64,000 nt of DNA, from positions 9,692,701 through 9,756,700 of the forward strand of contig NC_040016.1 in assembly GCF_000972845.2 (NCBI RefSeq), written 5' to 3'. This DNA is from Larimichthys crocea. Taxonomy: Eukaryota > Chordata > Actinopteri > Sciaenidae. A program made the position numbers and the translations under genes. Under the pieces are notes generated by a model. The model had not been told where the DNA came from. It did not search any database and saw only the letters and a list, made by a program, of their open reading frames with translations. Each line of letters starts with the position of its first letter. Within the stretch, counting starts at the first letter, position 1. This document shows, piece after piece, positions 29,881 to 43,337 of the stretch.

Positions 29881-31052
29881 CTATGTTACACAAAGCCTGA
29901 TTTTACTTATTTCTTTGGACATCCATTGGAAACATTGCTGGCTTTTTTCTTTTTATGGTTTACTTATTGACAGTAATAAAAATATAGGATGTTGTTCTCT
30001 TATTCTTTAGCAACTTCATGAGTTTCCAAAAGGTGGAAACTGTATGTTCAGCAGTTAATTGCGCAAGATATAAGAGGGCAGCAGGTGAGCAGGTTACAGT
30101 CCCTGTGTGGAACTTTCCAAGAAGGTGATTGTAACCCTGGGGAAGAAGTGTTTAAAGCTGCATAGGGCTTCTACCATTTTCTCTAGCGAGGAGAGGATTC
30201 TCCACTTTGTTTACTGTGTAATCCCATCCATCTTTTCCATTGAAGTCTCTGCTAAAGACAAAAACACTGACATTATATCCCACAGAGGGAAATACAGCAG
30301 AACCACAACAGACTCCGTGGGAGGAAGGGCAACACAGGGCCAGAAAACGTTTATTGGCACATCAGAGAAAAAAGTAGTACAATAAGAGGATTAGAGATGC
30401 CACCTTGCACTCAACATGCTCACAGAAAATAAAGTGAGTGAGTCACTGTGCGACCTAATCCCTCCATTGATTCAGCTGATGTCGTGAAAAGGGAAAATCC
30501 AGTTACGATGAGGACGGGCCAGAAGTGAATCAACACTTCACACAGCGTGACGCAAGGGAAAGCCTTAAATACCAGACAAAAAGATTTGATCGGGGCGAAT
30601 ACAATGCCACTTTGTTCACCATGTCATCCGTCCTCATACCTAAATGTCACTCGCGTGTCTTGTATTTCTGTTTTTATTCACTCCTTACATGCCTCTGGTC
30701 TTATCTGAATCTTTTCTATATCTGTCCTGGCTGCTGTCTCCGTCTTATCTCTTCTGTCTGGTCTCTCCTGGCTTTCTCTGTCACAAAATATTTAAATATG
30801 TAAACCTCTATTATTCACCAATAATTAGAAATTCTCCTAAAATCACTCACCATTGACTCCATACTCCCTTGAGGGTGACACTACTTTGGTTCACATTTGT
30901 GGCTTTGAGTGAAATTTCTAAACATCTATCGTCCTTGTAGATAGCACTTTGTCTTTTGCTTAATGACTAAATACCAGCTGTACTCATGTTCATCCATGAT
31001 GACGCAAACTACAAACTTTTTTACAGGAACTTTAACAGTCCCATCTTTCAGG

Positions 31053-31460
31053 CTTTTTTTTTTCTTTTTTCCAAAATATATTTATTGGTTTTACAGAACA
31101 ATTACACTACTGCAACACTTCACAAACAGAACCAACAACAATCACTCACGCACACACACACACACACACACAAACTTGCACAATATTAATGTATAGGTTT
31201 GCCAAATCAAAGCAAGAGAGAAAAAACAAAACAAAATAAAATAAAATGTAATAAGGGTCACCCTTAAAAAAACATTTAAATATACACACAAAAGAAAAGC
31301 AAATAAATAAATAAATTTACATTCCAGATTCTACAATGCTCATATATGGTTCCCAGAGATGCACAAACTCTTTCTGTTTTCCTTTAGTAATATGTGTTAG
31401 TCTTTCCAGTCCAAGGCACTGTAATAGTTCCTTTATCTTTCAGGCTTTTAATCAACAGAT
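31053..31460 (-). mobile_element. Possible reversed LINE 3' end with poly(A)
   Basis: Read on the - strand, a short coding-like stretch (KGKQKEFVHLWEPYMSIVES) ends in a stop. It is followed by AATAAA-containing sequence and a poly(A) run (poly-T at 31055-31068 on +). This fits a retroposed 3' end, perhaps L1-like. Evidence is weak. Confidence 0.3.
31150..31173. repeat. (CA)n microsatellite
   Basis: A pure CA tract inside the possible reversed LINE tail. Confidence 0.9.
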
Positions 31461-31994
31461 AGATTTCCCCCCTTTTAAAGTATTTTTTTTTGCCTTCTTT
31501 TGTTAGATTCAGTGAGAGTGAAATGATTGAGATAATGAAAAGGTGCGGGAAAGAATAAAGAACCCTGATAAGCACATAATAAAATGTCTGTCTGTGAGAG
31601 ATGTGCAGGACCAGAGGAAGGCTACGGATAAAATATATAGCGTGAAAAAAAAAACCTTGAAAAGCTTTGTTTCCACCTCTGGGAAAATGAGCATATCCTG
31701 GCAACACATCAGGTAATTGTTGAACTTCTAATCCTGTTGAGAAAAACTCTCCCCACCCCCTTGTTCATCCCTCCTTTGATCAAGCATGAAGCAGAGCATG
31801 GTGAAAGCAGTGTGAAAAGTAGGCTAGCTCTTTGGCTCTGCAGTCCGTCATGGCCCAGTGAGTGCCCACTCACACACACCTTTTCCAGGACAGGATAGCT
31901 TGCACAGGAGGATATTAAATATTCAGTCTCCTACTTCCTGGCCTGTGGGGAAGGGAGACTTGTGGCTAATTACTGAGAAAATGAATATGGAGTG

Positions 31995-32030
31995 TGCGTG
32001 TGTGTGTGCATGTGTGTGTGCATGTGTGTG

Positions 32031-32060
<30 letters not shown>
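31995..32060. repeat. (TG)n microsatellite with C interruptions
   Basis: A TG tract interrupted by TGCATG and TGCG units in the kcnb1 intron. Confidence 0.9.
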
Positions 32061-32061
<1 letters not shown>

Positions 32062-34415
32062 TGTGGCAGGGCGTGGTTAGGTGTTAAGATAAAGATGAGT
32101 GTGCATCAGTAGCAGCAGGCTTGATCGGATTCATCTTCCGTTTATGCAAACAGGAAGTGGGACGGGCAGTCTCCATGACCTCAATGCTTGTCATTAGGAG
32201 CTAATGAGGTAACAGCACTAACTGTAACCCTCTTTAACGACGCATCTGAGTGTTAATGTCCCTGATGCACAGTAAAACATATTCACCCGAATGCATTTCC
32301 ACTTTAGTGCCTTTTACGCAGTGTGCTCAATTTTTTTTTTTTTTTTGTGTGCTCTCTGTGTGGCAGCCTCATAAGGATGTTCAGATTCCAAATTTGTGAA
32401 ACATAACACGCCCACATGCTCATTTCATATTGCCAAACCAAGGAAACTTACAGGTCTCAGCTTTATGTGCTTCATTTCCTCTGTGTCACAGATTTGTCAC
32501 TGTACAGAGTGTCCTCTTTCGCCCTATAATCTCCTCTCTGGCTGACCCCAACGGGCATTCTGCTAGGCCAGGAGGGGAAAATGTGAGTAAGAGAGATAAT
32601 TTGATGGGAGGTGGAGCTGGTCATGCTTCAGTACAAGCACACCTTGGTCCATTCTCTTTTGTATACAGCATGATTCATTAGCAACGTCCAAACCTGGTCA
32701 GCGCGTAAAGCTAGATTAGTCTTGATCTGATGAGTGCGGTTTCCACTGGACGCTCCGTTTTAGAGTTGAGGCTCAGTAGCAAATGCCACTCAGCTCTTGT
32801 GTCTGTCTTTGGAAATGTTGCTGCTAAATCGATGCGTCTCTCCAGACTTTGGTGGTTTCTGATAACCTGATCTGACCTCCGTGACCTCAAAAAAACACTC
32901 AAAACTCTGACTCTAACTTTTGTCTGTTACTGGGGATGTTTCATCTTGATATTAGATATTTTATTCCCGTGGGTGAGATTATTCAGTAACAAGAAATCTA
33001 CCTCTAATGGGTCGTGTTTGAGAGTTTCCTTTCTTCACTTGGGTCTCATGGGATCCAGACCGGGAGGCAGGCTATTTCAGGGAAAGCTCTGAGTTAATTT
33101 TTTTGTTTTTTTTTTGGGCTGCCCTTTAATTCACTCTCACAGTTGAACTATTTGGCTGCTGGAGTTAAGATGCTTTTATTCTAGTCCTTTTCCTGCCTTC
33201 TGTCACCTCTACTGCAGCAGGGTTTCTCTGCTTTTAGTCCTTCTCTTCTCAAAGGCCAAGGTGTACAAGCAGTCACCTGTCAAGATTAATTAAAGCTTAT
33301 GGCCGGTAATTGGTGCTAGGGAATAATCCTGCTCGCCACTGGCCTGGGACACAGGCTCCACAGTGACCTTGTGCTAGATTTTCATACTGACTCACGAATA
33401 ATAGGTGTGGCACACCTACACACCCACAACTGTGCAGGCTCCTTAATCCACAGCACTATGACTGAGCCCTATTGTACTGAGCAGATTATATCATTAGTAG
33501 GTTGCTCAATGCTTCAGAGGTCTCCAGTTGCCTGTCAGGCAGGCTCACTGATCATGCATGGTGTGCTTTGTAAAACAAGTACTACATTGTGGTTTTTCTT
33601 GTAGCTTCAGGGTTGAAGCAGACAGAATAAAAATGGAGAGGGAGAGGAACAAGTGTGTAAATCTATCAATACAATCTCAACCTCCCTCCTTTCCTGTCTC
33701 TCTTTTTGATATCAAGACTTAAGAAGGGGAAAAAACCCACGCCAGAGATCACATTAGCTCTGACATGACATTTCGTGAATGCTTCAGAGACAGTAGCCAA
33801 GAAGTTAAATGGGCCGTGAACTAATATCATCAGAAAATGCCATCAATTGGGATATTTTAGCCAGCTCTGAAAATTTAGTGTCACAAATGGAACCGCAGCA
33901 GTTTGACACATTGAAATGGAGTTTCTCATGGGACTGACTTTCTTCCTCTGACATTGTTGAAGCACTATTTCACTTTAGTGGAGGATTTTAACTTTCAGCA
34001 TGTAGTTCAGGGACAGACAACTGCTAATTTTAGCTCCACTGGTCATCTACGGTCACATTCAACCTTCAATATACCTTTAAACATTGAAAATTGCAGAGGC
34101 GATATGACTCCGTCATATGTATAGTCTGTGTTGCATGCTGTAGAAATACTGTCTGTGTCTACTTTTTTCTTGCTTGTTGTGAGAATAGTTGCGATCACTT
34201 AAAACCAAAAGTGCCAACCTCATGGTGGCGCTAGAGTAAAGTCACCAAACACCAAAGTCAGTAGGATTCATCCTCTGCTGACCTTGAATGCCTGTAGAAA
34301 ATTTCATGACAATCCATCCAATGATATATTTCAGTCAGTGGCACAGACACATTCCTCAGACATTGTTGTGTATTCTTCAGTATTTTTCACAGCTGTTTTC
34401 TTCTGTGTTTTCCAG

Positions 34416-36218
34416 ATCCTGGCGATTATCTCCATCCTCTTCATTGTGCTGTCCACCATTGCCTTGTCTCTGAACACCCTTCCGGAGCTGCAGGACACAG
34501 ATGAGTTTGGCCATGCCTCGGATAACCCACAACTGGCCCATGTGGAAGCTGTGTGTATTGCCTGGTTTACCATGGAGTACTTGCTTCGCTTCCTCTCCTC
34601 CCCCAGCAAGTGGAAGTTTTTTAAGGGTCCTCTGAATATTATCGACCTGCTGGCCATCCTGCCCTACTACGTCACCATCTTCCTGACAGAATCCAACAAG
34701 AGTGTGCTGCAATTTCAGAACGTCCGTCGAGTGGTTCAGATTTTCCGGATCATGAGGATCTTGCGTATTTTGAAGCTGGCTCGTCACTCCACAGGTCTTC
34801 AGTCTCTGGGCTTCACTCTGAGGAGGAGCTATAATGAGTTGGGCCTGCTGATCCTTTTCCTGGCCATGGGCATCATGATATTCTCCAGCCTGGTCTTCTT
34901 TGCAGAAAAGGATGAAGAGGACACTAAGTTCAAAAGCATCCCAGCTTCCTTCTGGTGGGCTACCATTACTATGACAACAGTAGGCTATGGAGATATCTAC
35001 CCAAAAACTCTACTGGGGAAGATAGTTGGAGGTTTGTGTTGCATTGCTGGAGTACTGGTGATAGCCCTGCCTATCCCCATCATTGTGAATAACTTCTCTG
35101 AGTTCTACAAAGAGCAAAAGAGGCAGGAGAAAGCCATCAAGAGAAGAGAGGCTCTGGAGAGGGCTAAGAGAAATGGTAGCATCGTCTCTATGAACCAGAA
35201 AGATGCATTTGGCCGTAGTATGGAGCTCATGGATGTAATGGTGGAAAATATTGATGGGAAAAAGGAGAAGGTGCATGATAATCATGTGTCTCCTTGTCCG
35301 CCAAAAGGGATACCCAAACTCAAGTCACAGATGAGCTCCAGCAGCCCTACCAAGACCCTTGAACCGAGCTACCAAGAGCACGCCATGCCGTCTAGCAGCC
35401 CTCAGCATCTCAGCGCACAGAAACTAGAGGAGATGTACAACAAGATGGCTAAGACCCAGTCACAGCCTGACCTCAACAGCAAGGAGAAAGGGCCACTGTC
35501 GAAAGCAGTTAAAGCTGAATTTGAGATGGAAAGCATCCCGACTAAAGCCATCTCGAGCACAGCAGAGGCCATTACAGACATGAGGAGCATGTCCAGCATT
35601 GACAGCTTCATCAGCTGTGCCACTGACTTTCCTGAGAGCTCTCGCTTTTCCCAAAGCCCCATCAGTAGCATACCAGGGAGGGTCAGCACCAATCCCAGTC
35701 TGGAGCCCACTTTGGAGAATGAGCATGAAGGATCCCAGGGCACCACTACACCCCTGATAGGAGAAAGCACCAAGCATGGCCCGTATTCTGGCAGTCCCAA
35801 GAGTGTGCACTTCAAAAACCCACTCAAATGCTCACTCAAGGTCAGCTTCAGAGGTGGGGAGGATTCGGGGACCGGGGTCCTCTCTGACAGCTCATCAGTC
35901 CAGAGTCCTGAGGTGTCTGTCTACACAACTGCCAGCAGCAGGACACCTACCAAGAGCCCGGAGAATTTACCGCCTAGCATCTTCACATTCCACGATTCAT
36001 CGATCAATAAATTCATTGATGCTGACACCGATGAGGAGGAGCACCTGCATGATGGTTCAGGCACCAAACCAACCCAGAGACTCCTGGAAAAAGCCAACCA
36101 CACGGAGGACGTGCAGAGGAGGCGGGGGAACAGCACACTGCCACTAGAAGGGCAGGAAAACCATGTGGCTCAGGAACTACAGCCACTTCAGGGAGAGCAG
36201 AGTCACTCTAACGCTTAA
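34416..36218 (+). CDS. kcnb1: Kv2.1 voltage-gated K+ channel, coding exon 2 (S1-S6 core and C terminus)
   Basis: This exon encodes residues 186-785. The membrane core is nearly identical to vertebrate Kv2.1. S1 starts at [13 protein letters not shown]4 has regularly spaced charges, [20 protein letters not shown] (residues 289-308). The selectivity filter TTVGYGD is residues 372-378. S6 carries the PIPIIVNNF gate. The cytoplasmic tail keeps the cluster-targeting (PRC) region with the phosphorylation-dependent FFAT-like core [15 protein letters not shown] at about residues 578-592, which in mammals binds VAP proteins at ER-plasma membrane junctions. The tail is shorter than in human (785 residues in all, against 858 as I recall). 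The open frame extends upstream to 34284, but that part is intron: the acceptor at 34415 restores homology exactly. Confidence 0.97.
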   Translation: MLAIISILFIVLSTIALSLNTLPELQDTDEFGHASDNPQLAHVEAVCIAWFTMEYLLRFLSSPSKWKFFKGPLNIIDLLAILPYYVTIFLTESNKSVLQFQNVRRVVQIFRIMRILRILKLARHSTGLQSLGFTLRRSYNELGLLILFLAMGIMIFSSLVFFAEKDEEDTKFKSIPASFWWATITMTTVGYGDIYPKTLLGKIVGGLCCIAGVLVIALPIPIIVNNFSEFYKEQKRQEKAIKRREALERAKRNGSIVSMNQKDAFGRSMELMDVMVENIDGKKEKVHDNHVSPCPPKGIPKLKSQMSSSSPTKTLEPSYQEHAMPSSSPQHLSAQKLEEMYNKMAKTQSQPDLNSKEKGPLSKAVKAEFEMESIPTKAISSTAEAITDMRSMSSIDSFISCATDFPESSRFSQSPISSIPGRVSTNPSLEPTLENEHEGSQGTTTPLIGESTKHGPYSGSPKSVHFKNPLKCSLKVSFRGGEDSGTGVLSDSSSVQSPEVSVYTTASSRTPTKSPENLPPSIFTFHDSSINKFIDADTDEEEHLHDGSGTKPTQRLLEKANHTEDVQRRRGNSTLPLEGQENHVAQELQPLQGEQSHSNA

Positions 36219-37290
36219 AAGTTGAATACATGCAGGAGAGGAGGAAGCAGGAGGGGGAATAAGAAGCACAGTGAACACATGAAAACTGAACTTCCCAAAA
36301 ATATGAAACGCACTGAAAACATTTGAAGAATAACAATATAAAATGCTTCTCTCATGAAAATACAACAAGCGTGGACAACGGGAAAGATTTTTTGTGTTTT
36401 GCTCTCAAATTTTTTCCTACCAAGGACTCCTAAATAAATTAATTTAACCGAGGACTCTAACAGGTTTTAAAAATGGCAAGGAAGACCCGTCTGATAATTT
36501 GTACTATTTATACATTTATTTTAGCCCAGAATATCATCTAATAATTCAGCCTAGTTGTAAGAGTATAGAATATGATTTTTTATAAGCAAAAACCTATTTT
36601 TCTGACCCTGGATACCAACTTAAAGCCACTATAGCAAAAGCTGTCCAAACCAGTAGCAAACCACAGAGGGCATTGAAACATGGCGCTGTAAAACTGGGAA
36701 ACTTAATCAGCTGAGATAGTTCAAATACTTCTGTTGTAGTGTGAAGGGGGAACATTTTTAAGTTTAAGTCATGATTATACAGTGTATAATTATGGCATTA
36801 CAAAGGCATCAGTGTGTTGGGAAATGTATAGTTTGCTTCCTTTATCTTCCTTCCTCAAAACTGGCCTTAGTTTATGTTGTCGCCCATGTTTTATGTTTGT
36901 GTTTGTACGAGTGAGAAAGAGAGACGTGGACGGACAGACGTATAAAATATAAGAGTGTGCAATGATTATCTTTCATATACAGTATATTTATTGTGACGTA
37001 AGACTTATTGGTCTCTTGTCTTAAGTGTGGACTTGAGGAGAATGTGTTTCAGTCTGTTTCTGTTCATCAGGAGTTTAGTGTCTTGCTCGTCGATATTTTT
37101 TACTGCACTGAAAGCGTTTCGACAAAACAGAGAGACACTGTGAGGCTACATCCATCGATTTCCTTCATGTTCCCATTGTGCCCGACTGCTGGCAAGAGAG
37201 AGCACCTTAACGTGATAATTCTTTTTATTATGAATGCAGAAAAGGAAAACTCTTTATTCTTGTCTGTTTACTCGTTTTGATTGTTTCTAA

Positions 37291-37337
<47 letters not shown>

Positions 37338-38650
37338 AGATTGGTGGAAAAAATCAAAAAAAGCGTATTGTGTCATTTCAAAACTTTCTCAAAGGTGTTC
37401 CGGAGGAATCATGATTCCTATTGTAGCTGATAATCTGAACTTCATGTAGAATGACAGTGCTTACTGTACGAGCATCACCACAGCTGGAAAGACAGCACTG
37501 AAAATCACAGAGATTTTCCGCGTTGAGCCTCCAGCTGTGTAGTGTTTGAGTGTGAATATTGTAACTATATAACTACAGAAGTAGAATATTACAAGAAAAC
37601 ACATTTATTGTACAAGAAAAAGAATCAAAATAATTTATATTTTTAAGATATTTTCTAAAAAGAATGGACTCGTAGACAAATATATTGTGCTAATCTCGTA
37701 GTTTTGCATTTCAATATACATTATGTACTGCATTATTTTGACGGAGTTGCATTTATTAGATGATATACTGTCGTAGATACATTTGTATTGTTTGCTACTG
37801 TCTCCCTGTAAATGTCTGTCCCTCTATCCTCGTGTGCAATGTGAAGAACCAAAGAATTGTTCTTTCTGATAACTCATACAGACGATATTTTATCTCAAAA
37901 TGTTCGAAATGTAAGCATTCCTTTTCTAAACAGCAGAATCTGATATATTTCAGGGAGCCGTACTTGCTCATTCGGTACAAACATGTCGACGGAGAAGAAA
38001 AGCTGCTGACGATATTGAAAAGAGAGGAACGAAGGAAAAAAAAGGAGAGACGCGGCACTTTATTTTACATCCATTCTGAAAAGCTAATTCGATTATTTAC
38101 ACACTGTGGATCTTGCCAAGTGGTTCACTTCCAGAAATCCCAAACATTATGCTCATATGAGTTCACATGACATCTCTTCCAAACATAAAGCCACCTCGCA
38201 GCATTGTACAGCTCGCCTCTAAGGCGCACAAACAGCATGGAGGTACCTTGTGTGTCTGTTGGGGGCTTTAGTTTCGACCAAATATCCTGCATCCTGCTTT
38301 TCTGTACGCACCTGACTCCAAACATATGGCCGGTCTGAGTTTAGATCATCTGGTGCTCTCATGCTCTTCATTAATCACGCAAGCATGGTTTTATAACATT
38401 ATAAAGTACACCACATATCACGCAAGCATGCTACAAAGCATCTATTTTTAGTAGTATCTATTTAAAGTAGTATTTACTCTGTATGCCTGTTTACAATCAT
38501 GAGACATAATATGAGTTAGATATTTCTGTGCCTTTGCTTTTAATAAACGCCTGCCCCGCATACTGAATCTGTCGCTATCTAATGGAGACTGAATGACAGC
38601 TAAACAAAGTGTACAGCAAATAAACACACAGTGAACTGGGTCACCGAGCT
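36219..38650 (+). other. kcnb1: Probable kcnb1 3'UTR
   Basis: AT-rich sequence after the stop codon, without coding signal. Candidate AATAAA signals are at 36433-36438, 38542-38547 and 38619-38624. Mammalian KCNB1 transcripts have very long 3'UTRs, so the true end is uncertain. A (TG)n tract lies at 37292-37332. Short ORFs on both strands here have no recognisable domain. Confidence 0.4.
37292..37332. repeat. (TG)n microsatellite in the kcnb1 3'UTR region
   Basis: A pure TG tract 1.07 kb after the kcnb1 stop codon. Confidence 0.95.
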
Positions 38651-41600
38651 CTCAGACTGCTATATTAGATGTCCGTACTTTCCTGTGCAGTTACACTTAA
38701 ACGCGCCCAACATTTACATGATAAGGGCCCCGATCAAAAACAAAACAAACAGGTGCACCACACTCTCAGCAGTAGAGCGAACCACCGCTGTTTCCATGGC
38801 GATGGTTGAGATGAACTGGATGGCTCATATTTGATGCAAGCAAGGAGCCTGATTTGTAGAAATGAAGTCTCAAACATACGCAGTGTTTACGTTCTGTTAA
38901 TGCATTCATTCATCCGCTCCTTCATTCATCTATGTTTTTCCCTCCTCGCCTGCAGCTTCAATCTGCTGAGGTTTGAATTTATTGAGGAAGCAACAAACAG
39001 AAAACTGGATTTTCCTCCTTTATTTCACTCTCTGTCTGTCACAAAAACATCACATGTATCTCAGCAAGACAGAGCATGACTACAGCAAACCAAGGTGTTG
39101 TTGCAATGATGTGTATATTCATTCTCATCCACCTTATCCCGCAGAGGGGGTGAGTGTGAAATGTGAATGGAATAGGAACAAGCAGTGTGTGACAGAGAGA
39201 GAGCTGTCATCCTGATTACAACTGACATCCCTAATGACGAGTGTAGCACTCTGCTTCTTCACACGTCCAACTCTTTAACACAAACATCATTTAAAACATT
39301 GTCTGTGAGCTCTTTTTTAGAAAGTAAAGCATGCCCCGAGACAGGAGAAATACCATCATATTACATCATTTACAAACTAAGTTACACGGCCAGATCATGC
39401 ACACTGGCACTGGTGTGATTTTCCATTACAAGCTCAGGCCTTGTGGGTGAATCTTTTGTGCAGAATGACAATGCAAAAAAAAAAATGGCACTTGGGTTGA
39501 GGATGTGTTCATTTCTGTGATTCTAAAAATATCATCCTGGGCATGCAAAGGGAGGGCCTGGGCCAACAGGAAAGGCTCAGTTACACCAATGTCTTTGGTC
39601 AGACGGTGTCATGAGAGTTCTGGGGAACAAACTTTTGAAACAGGAATCTGACAAAAAATGGAAACTATACAAATAGTCACTGGTGTGTGGGATCTGTTAC
39701 AGCCCTTAACGCTGCATGGTAATAGGATAAAAATGTCAGAAGGACAAATGGTGATGTGGCTCTCACTACTCATGGCATTAAAAAGAGAAGAGAAGACTGG
39801 ATAGATAAGAAAGGGTCTCACAGAGTGGAGATTCATTAACATTTATCACAAAACAGTCAAACATGCAGTAAACACCGACAGAAGAATCGAGCCTCTCCAA
39901 ATAAGCCATAGTTAAATGGTAACAACTCTTTCCTCTGTTGGATGAACGTTAACAATATCCTTCTTGCTTTTTTTCCCCCTTGTTTTCTGAACTGCACTTT
40001 ATTGATTTGTCTGTATTAAATACTTTGCTCTTTAGTGAACATGCAAATAAAAATGTCAACATACATAAGATACACATTGGTTCAAATACAGTTTTCCAAA
40101 AGCACAAGTGTTAATAATGTCAATAAGAATCCTTTCATCAAGCACAATATGCCACACGAGAGGTTTAAGCCAAATACTGACACAAAATTGGATTTTTCAG
40201 AAATGTACCCCTTCTTCAGGGAAATAATCACCTCTGTTCAACTCACACAGGTCTGTAACTGCCCTTACTGTGTCTGGGAATATGTTTGTTTTGTAAAGTT
40301 TCATACTTTGTACCAGTTGACTTTGTAGAATAATATCTTTGTGGTTTCTTGTTGTTCGACGCATGTAGCGCTGTTAAACTGTTAAACTTTGACACACAGA
40401 ACTTGTAAATATCATCTAAGAAGCTATAGGAAAATGTCTATGATCAGCAATTTTGAAGCAATTTTCTCCTTTTACTGACTGATGCTTAATAAAAGACAAT
40501 AATCCAGTGTTTGGTGCCACGAGCCTCACTTTATGAACTCAGATGTAACCAATTTATTTGATTAAATAAAAATCTTATCTAAATTATCAGAGGATGTAAA
40601 TCCCAAGTGTGTGGTTGGGTCCGCTCCTCTTACCACAAGCTGTGGAGAGGTGGTTTCGCTATTTTCTATTTATTATTTTTTATTATTAAATCATCTGAGT
40701 TTTTACTCTGGTTACACGGACATGTTTTCATTAAACCACTGAGTGTACTACATGAGAGCCAGCAGTGAGATTGTGCAATGACTGAGCCTGTTGTTTGGGC
40801 ACGGACCTGAATATCTTAGACAACAGCACCCTCCAGTGTTCTGGATGAAATAAAGAGAGGACACTCTATGGGACAACTGACATTCATGGTAACATGTGTA
40901 CAGTAGTTTTAAATCCTTGTTTTTACAAAGTAAATGGTACGTAGTAAATGATCAGTTCATGGATGATGGGCGATCAGCAAAATAAAGAATTGTTTTCATT
41001 AATTTACATAATATTAGGGCTGAAATTAAAATGTATTTTTATTACCCTGTTAAAATGCCCATCATGACATCCCACAGACAAAAGCGACTTCTTCAAATGT
41101 CTTGTTTTGTCTGATCGACAGACCAAAACCCAAATAAAGTCAATTTACACTGAAAGAAAACAGAGAGGAAACACATTGAGCAAACTAGAACCAGCTAATG
41201 TTTGGCATTTTTTGTTTTATTAACACCTTCAGTGATTGTATCGATCAAAAATGTATCCGATTTCTTTTCGATCGACTAACTCTTTTGGTTCAACATTGAG
41301 TTCATAACAGAAATTTGTCCTATATTCATTAGCCTAGTTAATTATATTGACACCCATCATAAACAACTCCTCTCAACCCCTGTGTGAGACTGTGGAGGCC
41401 TTAAACAGCTCCTGATAAGTCTTTATCAGCCTTGTGTATACGAGCTGCTGTGACAAGTGAATTTCCCCGGTGTGGGATCATTACAGTCTATCTTATCTCA
41501 TCTTATTAAACTATGACAATCTTAGTACGATAAAGTGTTGTAATAAACTGATAATGTAAATATTTGTAAATATCATCTAAAGCAGGCAAGAGATTCCTGT

Positions 41601-43080
41601 CTGTTATTACATCATGCTCACGATCAAAGTTTTAAAAAGGATCACGTCACAGTCAATGCTGGTCACAACTTAAGACTTTTCCCATCACACAAACAGTCTT
41701 AACTTCCACGAGAAACAATATCTCTGCAGCAAAAACTTGCATAAACCACTAAAGCCTGGGTGGTTAGATGTGGAATACAACCAGCAGAGGAAAAGGAGTT
41801 CTTCTACAAAAATGGAATGCTATATATCAGGGATTTGTGCACACGAGCTAAGCAGTTTATCACCTTAACATTTAGCTCAGAGATGGATAATCCGCCTCAC
41901 ATCATGGATCAGGAATAACTTTTTATAACAGATGAAAGGAATGTCTACATAAGAGGAAACCAGTGATGGATACAATGCTAAAAATATCATACTTGTGTGA
42001 AAGTATTTCACTGTAAAAGAAAAGATCTTACATAAAAGTGAAACATAGCCCGGAGTAAAAGTTATGAGCAACACTGGTATTTGTGGTTGGCAGCTCTAAG
42101 AGCATTGAGTGACAGAGTTTAAATGTTTGGAAAGTGCAAAACACTCTTAGTGGCAAAAAGCTGTCAATCAAAGTAGATTTCTATTCAGATTTATTCACAA
42201 AGCATTCGGGAAAGGAGGCTGTATCCAGTTTGCAGGTTAAAGCAGTCAGTCACATCCATGTGTTGACACTGAACCAGAGTCCTTTATTATTTATCCTGGC
42301 CTTTAAACACTAAAGATCACTCTGAAAAGTCCTGAGGAACACAATAATTACTGGCTGACTCAGAGCTCACTGCAAAACGTCTCACAACATCTTGACGTGA
42401 GACGAGTCACAGAAAAATCTAGAGCCGCTGCATACTTTTGACTGAAGCCTTAAACCCACGGTTCTTTAACTCTTAAAAGGTTCATTCGGGGTCAAAGAAG
42501 TTTCATTTTCTTGCACGTAACTAATGTGAGGCTTCAGCAGTCCAGTTACACAATTGAAGTGTGAGTTTGCCAAAGTTGCAGTCTTTCTAACTTTAGAAAA
42601 AAAACATGTAAACATCAGAGTGCAGACACCTGAAATGTGGGTGCTCGGCTGTCCAGAAGGCGGTGGGTTTGTGGGAAGAATGAAGCTGTAAAAAGTTGAA
42701 GGTGTCTGTGCCAAGCCTTGCTCTAAACATGACTCAGCAATAACAAGCTACTGATAACATAAAAATATGTAAAGTCATAATGTGGCATGCTCAGATAATC
42801 ACACTTACATGTCTACATCATGGGATCTATGCTTATATATGTCTCCCTGGGTTTGATGATATAAGTGTTATATGCTGGCTTTGGCCTGTTATCTTAATCT
42901 CTGCCTCATTGTTTATGTGCGTGGGTTTAGTCTGTCCGCTTCTTGGTCATCAGACAAAAAGCCCTTCTATTGGTGGCCACCATCAGTCGGTGTCCTAATC
43001 CTGCACACACAAGTTACATAAAACACCCATCCAATCCGGAGCCACACAGAGAAACACCTTGTGTTGTAATGAGTAATGTG
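38651..43080. other. Intergenic region between kcnb1 and the RDH10-like gene
   Basis: Low-GC sequence with no exon I can support on either strand. The only recognised element is a LINE 3' end at about 41345-41515. Additional AATAAA motifs on the + strand, for example near 40488, could serve a longer kcnb1 transcript. Confidence 0.5.
41345..41515 (+). mobile_element. LINE 3' end, internally deleted
   Basis: It shares CATCATAAACAA, the GAGACTGTGG stretch, GTGTATA(C/T)GAGCT and GTGAATTTCCCC..TTATCT with the element at 9240-9565 in the same order. About 100 nt of the middle are lost. Confidence 0.6.
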
Positions 43081-43085
43081 ACAGG

Positions 43086-43104
43086 ACTCCATTACCCAGC
43101 ATGC
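43086..43104 (+). promoter_or_regulatory. ZNF143/THAP11-like promoter motif
   Basis: ACTCCATTACCCAGCATGC matches 16 of 19 positions of the ZNF143 (SBS) promoter motif, including the full CCCAGCATGC core. It lies 234 nt upstream of the start codon of the RDH10-like gene, a typical position for this motif. Confidence 0.45.
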
Positions 43105-43337
43105 CTAGGGAGTATTGAGCATGCTCAGTAGACACCACAGGTAGTTGTAGGACATGCTAACAGGTACGGCATGCGGATTTGATGGCTGATGCACTAGTAG
43201 TGAATAAACGTCCAAATGAGACCAGCTTCAAGCCTCCTCTTCTTATAGTAAATACAAAGACAGACAAAACACACCTAACACTCTGAGGCTTGGTGGTCTG
43301 CTTGTGTTCCTCACTAACTTCTCCAGACTGCAGCATC

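Larger units (their letters stand above)
5483..34415 (+). other. kcnb1: kcnb1 large intron (28.9 kb)
   Basis: A phase-0 intron with GT at 5483 and TTTTCCAG at 34415. It contains no exon-like coding sequence: the scattered ORFs of 60-145 codons lack domains, splice context and plausible composition. It holds a LINE 3' end at 9240-9565, SINE or LINE-tail pieces at 14133-14290 and 14850-14905, a SINE at 19742-19934, a LINE fragment at 27395-27914, an unclassified repeat at 29440-29880, a possible reversed LINE tail at 31053-31460, and many microsatellites. Stretches of 300 bases or more not listed separately show nothing I can name. Confidence 0.85.

Noticed and set aside
34284..34415. In-frame upstream extension of kcnb1 exon 2 with its own Met
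   Set aside because: It is the end of the intron. A TTTTCCAG acceptor lies at 34415, and homology with Kv2.1 starts exactly after it.
35402..35839. 145-codon antisense ORF (and similar ones at 34377-34787 and 35776-36147) over kcnb1 exon 2
   Set aside because: Shadow frames of a strongly conserved coding exon. There are no domains or splice context of their own.
37760..38170. 136-codon ORF downstream of kcnb1
   Set aside because: It lies in the AT-rich probable 3'UTR and shows no protein family features.
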